The position numbers and the translations under genes were made by a program. Under the pieces are notes generated by a model. That model was not told the origin of the DNA and made no database searches. It worked only from the letters and a program-made list of their open reading frames with translations. Shown piece by piece: positions 1-8,278 of a stretch of DNA of 64,000 nt (the stretch's first letter is position 1; each line of letters starts with the position of its first letter). The stretch is from Rhabdochlamydiaceae bacterium (GTDB taxonomy: Bacteria; Chlamydiota; Chlamydiia; Chlamydiales; Rhabdochlamydiaceae), in contig JAIETG010000021.1 in the NCBI GenBank assembly GCA_019745395.1, positions 1 through 64,000 of the forward strand, written 5' to 3'.

Positions 1-290
1 ATTTGCGAGACTATCCATGGGATCATAGAAGAGCCGCAGTAATGATTGCTTTTCGTAATGAGTATGGAGAAGGTTATGCCGATGGAGTCACCCTTATTCT
101 TCAAGGTAAGGACCAACTATTTTATTACGGTCATGAAAAATTTCCGAATGATATTGATCATTTGAAAGAGGAACCTTATGAGGAAGCCAAGAAGATTGTA
201 AATAGCACCCCCTCTTGCCTTAAACCTATTGAGCCAAAACCCGTGGAAAAACCAATAGAGAAGAAAAAGAAATGGTTCGGCTTGCTGTAG
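1..290 (+). CDS. C-terminal part of a secreted-protein paralog, cut by the left window edge
   Basis: The reading frame runs in from the left edge and stops at TAG 288-290. I do not recognise the family. Its first 77 bases are identical to 652-728 inside the next gene, and the rest of the protein and the bases just after the stop are also alike, so the two genes are a tandem duplication. The visible part contains DYPWDHRRAAVMIAFRNEYG, a lysine/proline/glutamate-rich tail and the final residues KKKKWFGLL. The missing N-terminus presumably carries a signal peptide, as in the neighbour. The reading frame is certain; the function is unknown. Confidence 0.7.
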   Translation, partial: LRDYPWDHRRAAVMIAFRNEYGEGYADGVTLILQGKDQLFYYGHEKFPNDIDHLKEEPYEEAKKIVNSTPSCLKPIEPKPVEKPIEKKKKWFGLL

Positions 291-320
291 AAAGAAAATA
301 TACTGTAACTAGAGGATTTT

Positions 321-926
321 GTGGCGAGTATCGCTAAATTTTTGCTTCTGATTGGGTTGTTGTTTTTTATGGAGCCTGGGATGGCAGAGGAAAAAAATTA
401 TTCTAAAAAAGAAAGAGAAATTCTCAACCGCTCTGTTGATGAAGTGATTACTGTACTTAAACAGGAAATGAAAGAGCAATTTGGTTTTTGGTGTACAGGA
501 CGGGGCGTGTCGATGCCTTATGATATACAAGAGATTGAAGTCGACTTTTTGTGCCATCAAAAAGTTACAATTGAAGAAGCTAGAGAATTGGAAATTCGAG
601 CTACAGAACGATTTGTGGAAATAATTAATAGCCATGAAGCTATTAGACCTTATTTGCGAGACTATCCATGGGATCATAGAAGAGCCGCAGTAATGATTGC
701 TTTTCGTAATGAGTATGGAGAAGGTTATCCCGATGGGCTTAGACTTGTTTTTCAATCTAAGGATGAAATTTGCTATTTTAGCCCAAAAAAGTCTCCTAAA
801 GAGGTTGGGCCCTCACAAAGAGAGCCTTACGAAGAAGCTAAAAAGATTGTAAATAGCACTCCCTCTTGCCTTAAGTCCATAGAGTCAAAACTAGAGGAAA
901 AACCAGTAGAGAAGAAAAAGAAATGA
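321..926 (+). CDS. Small secreted protein of unknown family, tandem paralog of the gene at the left edge
   Basis: The product is 201 aa. The GTG start is supported by AGAGGA at 311-316, four bases upstream. The N-terminus has a lysine, a hydrophobic stretch (FLLLIGLLFFM) and a likely cleavage after GMA at about residue 21, so export is inferred. The mature part is charged, with cysteines at the WCTGRG and FLCHQK motifs, then the segment shared with the upstream copy. It ends KKKK-stop where the upstream copy reads KKKKWFGLL: the Trp codon TGG has become TGA, trimming five residues. It follows the upstream copy by 30 bases and is probably cotranscribed. Function unknown. Confidence 0.65.
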   Translation: MASIAKFLLLIGLLFFMEPGMAEEKNYSKKEREILNRSVDEVITVLKQEMKEQFGFWCTGRGVSMPYDIQEIEVDFLCHQKVTIEEARELEIRATERFVEIINSHEAIRPYLRDYPWDHRRAAVMIAFRNEYGEGYPDGLRLVFQSKDEICYFSPKKSPKEVGPSQREPYEEAKKIVNSTPSCLKSIESKLEEKPVEKKKK

Positions 927-1139
927 TTCGGCTTGCTGTAGAAAGAAAAATATGAAATTTGTGAGAGCTTTTCGAATAAACAAATTGCTTTTTCCTGATA
1001 AATAAGCAATCTTGGCATTTAAGTTTATAGAGGACGTTTCATGACGTTGTATGAGGAGAGCTGATCTTATGGGAAACTATTTTTATTCACTTAGGGTTGT
1101 GAAGAGGATTTTTCGCCCAAAGGTAATGGGTCTTTTTTT

Positions 1140-2381
1140 ATGACTGGATCTCAAGATAAGCAAAGTTTCTGGCAGCTCGCAAGTATTTTTGGTGCTGGGT
1201 TTGGGCTGTCTTCTATGGTGGTTGGAAGACAGTTGATTGAAAAATCCGGAGCAGGAAGTGCATTTCTTTCCGTCATTATAGGTCAGATTATTCTTTGGAT
1301 AATCAGTCTTGGCATTATTTCGATGGCTCACAGAAAAATCCATACAATTAAGATCGTGAAAATATACATGGGTGAATTTTCTGGGATTTTAGTTTCCATT
1401 GTTTTAATTTCAGCGTTTCTTATTTGGTATGCCATTCAATTGCAGGGGATTTCTATTGTTATGGCATCTTTTTCTCCGGGTATTGATTTATGGCAAATTG
1501 GCATACCACTAGGGCTTTTAGTTGCATTCCTTAGTATGAAAGGAATTGAACTGATAAAAAAAATATGCGTAGTTAGTCTTCCTTTCCTGATATGTTTTGC
1601 TGTTTATACGATGGTTATTTCTAACGAAGTGATATCATTTAAAGGGAGTTGGACTTTTTCCGTATCAGGTGTTATGGCCGTGGTATTAACGAGCCTTCCT
1701 GGCGCCGTCAATCTTCCCACGTTTTTTAGGCATTCAAGATCTAAGGAAGATTCTGTTATAGGCCTTGCTTTAATGATGCTATTCCATGTTTTTTTTCAGA
1801 TTTTTACTATTTTTACAGGATTCGACGATCCTGTACAATTCATTCCCGAAAATATGACATATAATCATTCTCTTATCTATGTTGCATTTTCTGCTTTATT
1901 TGTTTTTATTGGTTTTATTTGCGTGAATCTTATTAACATATATTTTGCCTCAGTGGCTTGGGAAACCATTACAAACCGCTTTCAGAACTCAAGGGAGTAT
2001 GTGATTATAGGGTTTTTAGGTACCTTGATATTCTCGTTTTTTGCATTTTCCAAGTCTTATACCAGTGTTTCTGAATCGTTGAAATTTATACAAATAGCAG
2101 CAACAAGTTTTATTGCAAATTTGTGCGTTGTATTGTTAATTAGTTTCATTGTAACTTTTATCATAAAACACAGGCCTAGGCCTTTAGAGAAATTGTTGAC
2201 CAGTCTGTGGTGGTTTATTGGGTGTGCCTGTTCTGCCGTAGTACAGATTCATATGCCCCTAAATCCTACTGCACCGATTCTCCCCGGAATTTATGCTATT
2301 TTAATAGCTTTTTTGGTTACGTTTTTTATAGAAGAAAGCGTATGGGCATTGAAAAACGTATCTTTAAAGTGTAGAGAGTAA
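1140..2381 (+). CDS. NCS1/CodB-like permease, copy 1
   Basis: The product is a 413 aa very hydrophobic protein with about twelve predicted membrane helices and short loops. The motif LPTFFRHSRS at about residue 197 resembles the conserved loop of NCS1 nucleobase permeases, which I know as ADxSRYxRS-like. N-terminal glycine-rich helix 1 and overall length also suit this family (cytosine, uracil, allantoin or thiamine uptake). Substrate cannot be read from sequence. Two close paralogs lie at 7025 and 8279. No good Shine-Dalgarno precedes the ATG, so the start is less certain. It converges with the next gene, 15 bases apart. An aromatic amino acid permease is an alternative I consider less likely. 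Confidence 0.6.
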   Translation: MTGSQDKQSFWQLASIFGAGFGLSSMVVGRQLIEKSGAGSAFLSVIIGQIILWIISLGIISMAHRKIHTIKIVKIYMGEFSGILVSIVLISAFLIWYAIQLQGISIVMASFSPGIDLWQIGIPLGLLVAFLSMKGIELIKKICVVSLPFLICFAVYTMVISNEVISFKGSWTFSVSGVMAVVLTSLPGAVNLPTFFRHSRSKEDSVIGLALMMLFHVFFQIFTIFTGFDDPVQFIPENMTYNHSLIYVAFSALFVFIGFICVNLINIYFASVAWETITNRFQNSREYVIIGFLGTLIFSFFAFSKSYTSVSESLKFIQIAATSFIANLCVVLLISFIVTFIIKHRPRPLEKLLTSLWWFIGCACSAVVQIHMPLNPTAPILPGIYAILIAFLVTFFIEESVWALKNVSLKCRE

Positions 2382-2396
2382 GCCAACTAAAATGAA

Positions 2397-3554
2397 TCAT
2401 AAAACGTTATTTGCTCGATCGCAAAAAACATGTGATAAAAAGAAGTGGGAAGGGTTCTTAAGGTCGCATCCTAATTTTTGAGCCTTAAGTAGATAGTGTT
2501 GATATGTTTTTTCTGTTTCTAGCTTTTCAAGCAAATGTTTTGGGATGAAATCTGGGTATTGAGGATGTGCTGCAGAACAAGCTAAAATGAGATCTATTGG
2601 GGAATGTTTTAGGATATCCTTTCTCCAGCTAACTAAGTCTAGAAACTCTTCTGCATTTTTACAGGAACTTCCGTAAAAAACGATGACTGGTTGATTTGCG
2701 CTTAGCAGAGACTCATCGATTTCTCGGCAGCCTTTAGCATTAGTCTCAAAAACAAATTTCTCTCTTCTTACTACATCGTATCCTTTATCTTTCGCTTTTT
2801 GATCGACCAATAAAACGATCGGAATATTCTCGTTCAATACTTTTTGCACTAGTATAGCCATATTCCAATAACAAGGAATATATGTTAATCCATTGGATTC
2901 TGCAAAAAAATCATGAAATACAAGTTCTCCATTTTCTAAAGAATCTATATTTCCATCGTAAGCAATTTGTTTTACAAAATTAGCTGAATGTTCGGATAAT
3001 TTTTGGCGTAGTCGCTTTATCAATTTTTCAGCAAACATTGTACTTATTTGATAGAGAGATTGTAGTTTTCTTGTGCTGGTAAAATCATTTCCCAGTAGTT
3101 TGTTTTTAGAGCTATCATCAAAATCTTTTACGATAGTTAAAAGGTATGCCTTCAATAGGAAGAACCCATGGTAATGCATGTCCACTTCAATGAGATCTTT
3201 TTCAAAGATGCATTTTAAGGATACGGATCCTTTTTTGATGCTAGATAGACTGTTGCCGATATGTTCTTCTACGGTTTTTTTGGAAGTGGCTATCTTGCTT
3301 AGGAGAGAATCTGTATCTAGCTTGTTTTCTCGGACAATTAATGCAAGTTTTACGGCTCGAATCTGGCAGGCGTTTTCTCCAACAAGCGCATCGAAATCTG
3401 TAAGCTTTCCTAACTGAAAAGAAGCTAAAGCTTGCTCAGCGGCGATGAGCAGAAAAAGATATTCTTTCAGTGATTGAAGAACAAGAGTTCTTCCTTTCCT
3501 GGACTCTAAAGAATACGGCAATAAATGGCTTAAAAAGTTTGTTTCTTCATGCAT
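2397..3554 (-). CDS. Unrecognised cytoplasmic protein, paralog of the protein at 5773
   Basis: The product is 385 aa with no signal peptide or membrane helix. I do not recognise the family. It is clearly paralogous to the 375 aa protein at 5773-6900: both share FD.LVGENACQIRA near residue 55-70, an LS.QFVK.AYD-like segment in the middle, a cysteine/alanine motif ending HPQYP or HRQYP near residue 330, and a C-terminal NPS.FF..HVF. Both copies sit beside NCS1-like permease genes, so a shared pathway is possible. It is divergent from the gene at 3867 across an AT-rich gap. Confidence 0.65.
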   Translation of the reverse strand: MHEETNFLSHLLPYSLESRKGRTLVLQSLKEYLFLLIAAEQALASFQLGKLTDFDALVGENACQIRAVKLALIVRENKLDTDSLLSKIATSKKTVEEHIGNSLSSIKKGSVSLKCIFEKDLIEVDMHYHGFFLLKAYLLTIVKDFDDSSKNKLLGNDFTSTRKLQSLYQISTMFAEKLIKRLRQKLSEHSANFVKQIAYDGNIDSLENGELVFHDFFAESNGLTYIPCYWNMAILVQKVLNENIPIVLLVDQKAKDKGYDVVRREKFVFETNAKGCREIDESLLSANQPVIVFYGSSCKNAEEFLDLVSWRKDILKHSPIDLILACSAAHPQYPDFIPKHLLEKLETEKTYQHYLLKAQKLGCDLKNPSHFFLSHVFCDRANNVL

Positions 3555-3738
3555 GCGGAGCTCATTTATCTAATTTTCTAGAGGACTTTCTAGTCGTTTA
3601 TGTGAAAAATATTTCGTTTTAAAGTTTTTACTGCTTGATTTGTTTTTGCAAAGCTTGCTTGTTTTCGGTAAATAGTACCAATAGTTAAATTAAATATCAA
3701 TGTTTATTTGAGGTTAATGCTTTTGTTTTATTTTCGTA

Positions 3739-3774
3739 AGTGTTTAATGTTTAAGCGAGTGAGTGTTTAATGTT
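3739..3774. repeat. 13-bp direct repeat in the divergent intergenic region
   Basis: AGTGTTTAATGTT occurs at 3739-3751 and again at 3762-3774, a period of 23 bases (about two helical turns), inside the AT-rich 312-base gap between divergent genes. Same-face spacing is what a regulator operator would have, but AT-rich DNA gives such repeats by chance and no regulator is known. Confidence 0.3.
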
Positions 3775-3866
3775 ATGTGTATATGAAAATCATTTGAGTT
3801 CTAAAAAAACAAGAAAACAGGTACACTATTTCATTAAATCTTTAAAATAGAGCAAGAAAGTGATTT

Positions 3867-5453
3867 ATGAAAACTGAACTTATACCGGTTGAAGATAGAC
3901 TTTCTAATTGGTTCTATTCTCAAATTAATCCTGAACAAAAAAAAGAAAGTTCCTTTGCTCAAAATTTGACACGTAACGTTTCTAAAGCCTCTTTATTTGC
4001 ATTGGTAGCTGTTAGAAATTATTTTTTCGTTCCGCTAAGTCGTCAGCTTCCTCATCCATGGGCGTTTGTTGTCGGGAATATGGGAGCTGTTACTGCTTTC
4101 GAGTGTTGGGCAGGAAATCAACTTATCGATGATGCCTATCCTTCTCAAACAAGCCTTGGGGCAATCTTTCCTAAAAAAGAGATGTCTAATTGGCAGAGAG
4201 CTGCCAATGTAGGTAATGTTGCGCTCTCATTAATTTCTCAGCTTCCCTCTGTTTATCCTGCTATGCAGTATAACCCGGGACCTGGTTCTATTGCTGCAGG
4301 ACTTGTTGTTGGAGCCGGAGGCGCGATATTTCCTATGAGATCTACGCAGCTGGCGATTCAAAGATACTTTGATCGTAAAGGAGTGGATTCTTCTAAACAG
4401 GATGCTTTTGTCAGGCTTCTTCGGGACAATAGGCAAGGTTTTATTGCTAAAACACCTCAAGAGAAAATACAGTTTATCGCAGCATTGGAAGCGATCCAAA
4501 GTCGAGGAAATACCCCAGGGCAGATTCGGGAATATTTAGGTCATCTTCTTTCTATTACAGGTCCTCTTGAAGAAGATAAGCTATCAACTGGAGCTTATCT
4601 TTCGACGCAAGCTGCAAGAGTAACGGGATTTGCCCTTTCCTGTATTTATCAGTATGTTATTGGTGTTTATACTTATACAAAAACCAAAGAAAACATCTGG
4701 AATAATGATGTTTTTGCAGGGGGTATGGCTGCTGCTGCTGTACTTTCAGAATTGTATTTGACTGTGATTTGTATGACGAATCAAGGCGGGAATTTTTGGC
4801 AAACCATTACAGGGATTAATAAAAATTCTGTTTCTCAGGCTACTGTTCCCGGTAAACTTTGGCCTAACACGGTAACTGTTTTACAAACTATAGGAGTTGG
4901 TATTAACCTACTATCCCTTGGGGTAAGCTACGTTATTTGGAGAGACTTTTTTAAGGATCCTGTAGAAAGAACCTTCTTTGAAACGACAATGTGCGGAGCT
5001 GTTTTTCTGCTGTTTCAAGCAGCCCTTCCACAAGTGATCAATGGGGGAGTAGAATATTTAATTTCTTCTTGGGGAACTAAAGAGGAAAAAGATGCCATTT
5101 TGATCGCTAGTAAATATCAATATTTAGCTGACTCTATAGAAAGACTATCTCCTGAAGATTTTAATCGCTACTTTCTGTCCCTGATTCCAGAGACGGTCTA
5201 TAGAGCTCCTTTAGAAGAACCTCGGGATGATTTGGAAAGTGGAGGCTCCCAAAAGTTTCAAATAAATAGTAGTCAGTTTGTGAATCCATTAAAAAGTCCA
5301 GCTGGATCTCAAGACTTAGAGGAAGATGAGGAGACAGGTAGCCTTTTGCATTATGAAAGCTTTCCTAGCACTTATCCTAACGGGGAATCATTTGATTCTA
5401 GGATGGTAAGAGTAACGGAGCATTCTGACACAGATTCAGAAAATGAGTATTGA
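3867..5453 (+). CDS. Multi-pass membrane protein of unknown family with acidic C-terminal tail
   Basis: The product is 528 aa. Hydrophobic segments are spread from about residue 45 to 400 (for example near 70, 135, 240, 290, 340 and 370), so an integral membrane location is likely. The last ~90 residues are hydrophilic and acidic, with serine/glutamate/aspartate clusters ending DTDSENEY. The tail contains ETGSLL and YESF, which look like eukaryotic dileucine and YxxPhi sorting signals, though such short motifs occur by chance. I do not recognise the family; a chlamydial inclusion or envelope membrane protein is a guess. Only a weak ribosome binding site precedes the ATG. Confidence 0.6.
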   Translation: MKTELIPVEDRLSNWFYSQINPEQKKESSFAQNLTRNVSKASLFALVAVRNYFFVPLSRQLPHPWAFVVGNMGAVTAFECWAGNQLIDDAYPSQTSLGAIFPKKEMSNWQRAANVGNVALSLISQLPSVYPAMQYNPGPGSIAAGLVVGAGGAIFPMRSTQLAIQRYFDRKGVDSSKQDAFVRLLRDNRQGFIAKTPQEKIQFIAALEAIQSRGNTPGQIREYLGHLLSITGPLEEDKLSTGAYLSTQAARVTGFALSCIYQYVIGVYTYTKTKENIWNNDVFAGGMAAAAVLSELYLTVICMTNQGGNFWQTITGINKNSVSQATVPGKLWPNTVTVLQTIGVGINLLSLGVSYVIWRDFFKDPVERTFFETTMCGAVFLLFQAALPQVINGGVEYLISSWGTKEEKDAILIASKYQYLADSIERLSPEDFNRYFLSLIPETVYRAPLEEPRDDLESGGSQKFQINSSQFVNPLKSPAGSQDLEEDEETGSLLHYESFPSTYPNGESFDSRMVRVTEHSDTDSENEY

Positions 5454-5524
5454 TTAATTTATTTATTTTAATTGCGCGATCAGGTTTAGTTTAAATTATT
5501 TTATTGTTATATTTAATTGTTTTG

Positions 5525-5553
5525 TTGATTTGTAATTAAAAAATATGTATAAT
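5525..5553 (+). promoter_or_regulatory. Sigma-70-like promoter for the small ORF and the gene at 5773
   Basis: TTGATT at 5525-5530 and a perfect TATAAT at 5548-5553 are separated by 17 bases. This predicts a transcript start near 5560, just upstream of the GTG at 5587. Chlamydial sigma-66 recognises similar elements. Confidence 0.55.
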
Positions 5554-5586
5554 CTTCGTTTTGTTAATTGTAGTTTGTGAGGTTTT

Positions 5587-5763
5587 GTGAAAGAAAATAA
5601 AAGCTTAAAAATTTATGTAAACATTGGCAAGGTGCTTTGTGCTATTGCTGGAGGAATTGTAGGATTTGTAGTCGGAGGACCTTTTTTAGTTCTACCTGGA
5701 ACTGCTGTTGGTGTAATATCAGCATACTTTTTTAAACAAAGTATTCTTTCTAACGTATTTTAG
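5587..5763 (+). CDS. Small glycine-rich membrane protein
   Basis: A 58 aa reading frame starts at GTG 5587 with GTGAGG four bases upstream and stops at TAG 5761-5763. After a lysine-rich N-terminus there is a hydrophobic stretch from about residue 14 to 50 rich in glycine, valine and alanine (CAIAGGIVGFVVGGPF), enough for one hairpin or two short helices. It lies between a good promoter and the ATG at 5773, nine bases downstream, so the two are probably translated from one mRNA. The family is not recognised. Confidence 0.55.
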   Translation: MKENKSLKIYVNIGKVLCAIAGGIVGFVVGGPFLVLPGTAVGVISAYFFKQSILSNVF

Positions 5764-5772
5764 GAAATAACG

Positions 5773-6900
5773 ATGAAGATGCGTCTCCAAACCCTACTAT
5801 ACTACGATCTATCAACTGTAAAGCACGGGGATATTCAAAAAGGATTAAAGGAATATGGACTGCTTTTGAATGCATTAATACATTGCATAGAAGCGTTTGA
5901 ATCAGGAGATTTGGAGAAATTTGATGGTCTAGTAGGAGAAAATGCCTGTCAGATTCGAGCTATCCGTATAGCTCTTATGCATCCTTTAGATAGCTCTCTT
6001 AAACAGAGAGCAACAGCAATGCAAGAGCAAATAGCAGTGCTCCTCCAAAATAAAATCCGTTCTTTATCTGCATCGCGAATCTCTTTGCAACAAATCCTTG
6101 AGGAATACGATTTAAATATAGAGCTTTCCGAAGATGAGCTCTTTGCTTTGATTTCCTATATACTCACGGAAATGAAAGAAGTGCATTCTTCAGAAATGAT
6201 CTTTTCGGGATTAGAGAGAAAAGAAAAATGTTCTCCTGTAAAAATCAAGAAGCTATCTTCTGATGTTTCTTATTCGTTTAGCTCCAAATTATCCAGTCAT
6301 CTTAGAAAGAAATTATCTGCGTTATCTGTACAATTTGTCCAAAAGCTAGCATATGATCTACAAGATCCTATACTTGAAATGAATGTTTCCGATGCGTTTC
6401 TTTATGAGCATAACTCTTTGCAATGCCTTCCTATGTACTGGACGTACAAAGTCCTATTAAACACTCTAACAGTTAAAAATGTTCCAATTATCGCTCATGT
6501 GAAATTTACGAGAAAAACCGAACATGGATTTATTGTTACGCGTGAGGAACATATTTTTTTCTCTCCTAAAAAAAACTCCAGAGGAAAAATAGCCTACAAA
6601 CGAAGTATTCCCTCAGAACAAGATCTTAAACAACCAGCTTTTGTGATCCAAGGCTTAGCTTCTTGTACTCATGCGACTTGGGAAGAAGATTTTCTTTTAA
6701 ATGATTCAATTCTAGACACAGTTTTAGCAGGAGCTGCTTCCCATAGACAGTATCCAACTTCATGTGTTACTCCGCATATCGAAGACCAGGAATATCAGAA
6801 ATTACAACAACTGGCTGAGCAAAAAGGATTTTCTCTAAGTAATCCTTCTACTTTTTTCATCCAGCATGTGTTTGCCTCTCAAGCCCAAAATTATACTTAA
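5773..6900 (+). CDS. Unrecognised cytoplasmic protein, paralog of the protein at 2397
   Basis: The product is 375 aa with no signal peptide or membrane helix. It shares with the 2397-3554 protein the FDGLVGENACQIRAI motif near residue 57, a central segment around VQFVQKLAYD, the AAASHRQYP-like stretch and the C-terminal NPSTFFIQHVFASQ. AGGA at 5762-5765 is a suitable ribosome binding site. It is preceded by a small membrane-protein gene and followed, 124 bases later, by two NCS1-like permease genes, which parallels the arrangement of the other copy next to permease copy 1. Function unknown. Confidence 0.65.
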   Translation: MKMRLQTLLYYDLSTVKHGDIQKGLKEYGLLLNALIHCIEAFESGDLEKFDGLVGENACQIRAIRIALMHPLDSSLKQRATAMQEQIAVLLQNKIRSLSASRISLQQILEEYDLNIELSEDELFALISYILTEMKEVHSSEMIFSGLERKEKCSPVKIKKLSSDVSYSFSSKLSSHLRKKLSALSVQFVQKLAYDLQDPILEMNVSDAFLYEHNSLQCLPMYWTYKVLLNTLTVKNVPIIAHVKFTRKTEHGFIVTREEHIFFSPKKNSRGKIAYKRSIPSEQDLKQPAFVIQGLASCTHATWEEDFLLNDSILDTVLAGAASHRQYPTSCVTPHIEDQEYQKLQQLAEQKGFSLSNPSTFFIQHVFASQAQNYT

Positions 6901-7024
6901 AGAACCTGAAACGCTGTCTTAGGCTTTTGTGTCTAATCAAGACATTTTTAGGTTGTCAGGAATTTTACAAATCTAGACACTCCGGTAGGTAGGAATATCA
7001 AGCAATAGAGACTGTGTTTCTGAT

Positions 7025-8278
7025 ATGTCACAAAATCTTCCAGAGCTAGATAGGCAAAATTTCTTGTTTTTAAGTGTCATTCAGATGGCTTCTACTGGAG
7101 TGCCAGCATTGGTGGCTATTGGATATTTCATAACTCAGCAATACGGCCCAGGAATTGCTATTCCATCTATTTTTGTTGGAAACCTAATTTTATGGCTAAT
7201 AGGTATTGCAGTTGTGTCCATTGCTGGTAAAAAGCATATTAATGGCATTCAAAACATAGGGCATTTTCTCGGATCTATAGGATCTGGTCTTGTTGCTATA
7301 ATACTTGGCATTGCTTTTTTAGATTGGTTCATTTTATAAATCGATGCCACAACGCATTCTTTACAAGAGATTCTTCCTTTAAGTTTTTTAACTAATAAGG
7401 GGGGATTGATTCGTCTAGGTGTTGCAATAGGTTTGATTTCCTCGCTTTTTGCTATTGGAGGAATACGATTTTTAAAATGGGCCAGCGTAGTTACTCTGCC
7501 TTGCATCTTTATTTATGCTGGATATACTTTTTTTCATTCAGACTATTCTTTCCATTCTGTATCATGGGGACTCTCTTTTCCGGCTGTGCTAATGATCGTT
7601 CTTTCTTGGCTAGCTGGAACCCTTAATCTCCCCACATTTTTTCGTCACTCTATTTCTGTTGCGCATTCTTACCTTGCACTTACTCTACTAACTCTTTTTT
7701 TTACGTTGTTTCAATCCATTGGAGTATTTATGAGATTTGATGCTCAATCTTATGGATTGCTACTTCAAAACGAACAGATACATTCAGCTTTAGAATTGAC
7801 TTTATTTTCAGTGTTTATCGTTTTAACGTGTTTATGTAACAACCTACTTAATATTTACTTTGCCTCCGCTTGCTATGAAACCTTTAGCCCTCGGTTTTAT
7901 GGGACTAAAGGACATGCTATCATTGGACTTTTGGGGACAGCGGCCTATGCTTTTATACAGATATCTCATAGTTTTCAGTATATTTTAGACCTATTCAACT
8001 GCTATCTGTTGAACCTAGGAATTGTCCTTCTCATTGCCTTTTTGATCCATGCAATGATGAAATACAAGTCCAAGCCATTAGAAAAATGGACTAATTGTGT
8101 GGCATGGATTGTGGGTTGTATCGCTGGGACTATTGCTAAATGGAACAATCCAGAAGATAGCTTAGAGTTTCTTTTGGTGGGAGCAAGCGCTAGTACTCTG
8201 TTTTTTCTGGCTACGATTTTCTTGGAGGAAACAGGGGGTGCTATTCGAACGCTATTTTTACAAAAGGCTCGAAAATAG
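7025..8278 (+). pseudogene. NCS1/CodB-like permease, copy 2, interrupted by an in-frame TAA
   Basis: One frame from ATG 7025 to TAG 8276-8278 encodes a paralog of the permeases at 1140 and 8279 but has TAA at 7337-7339. The frame stays open on both sides. Aligned across the break, copy 1 reads FLIWYAIQ, copy 3 reads TLIWYVAQ and this copy reads FLDWFIL-stop, so the stop sits exactly where both paralogs have glutamine. A single C-to-T change in CAA would produce it. The family motif LPTFFRHS is intact downstream. The likely outcome is loss of function; read-through or a sequencing error are alternatives. It ends directly against copy 3. Confidence 0.75.

Noticed and set aside
309-755. Minus-strand 148-codon frame opposite the secreted protein gene
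   Set aside because: It lies wholly opposite a gene with a signal peptide, ribosome binding site and a paralog, so it is a shadow.
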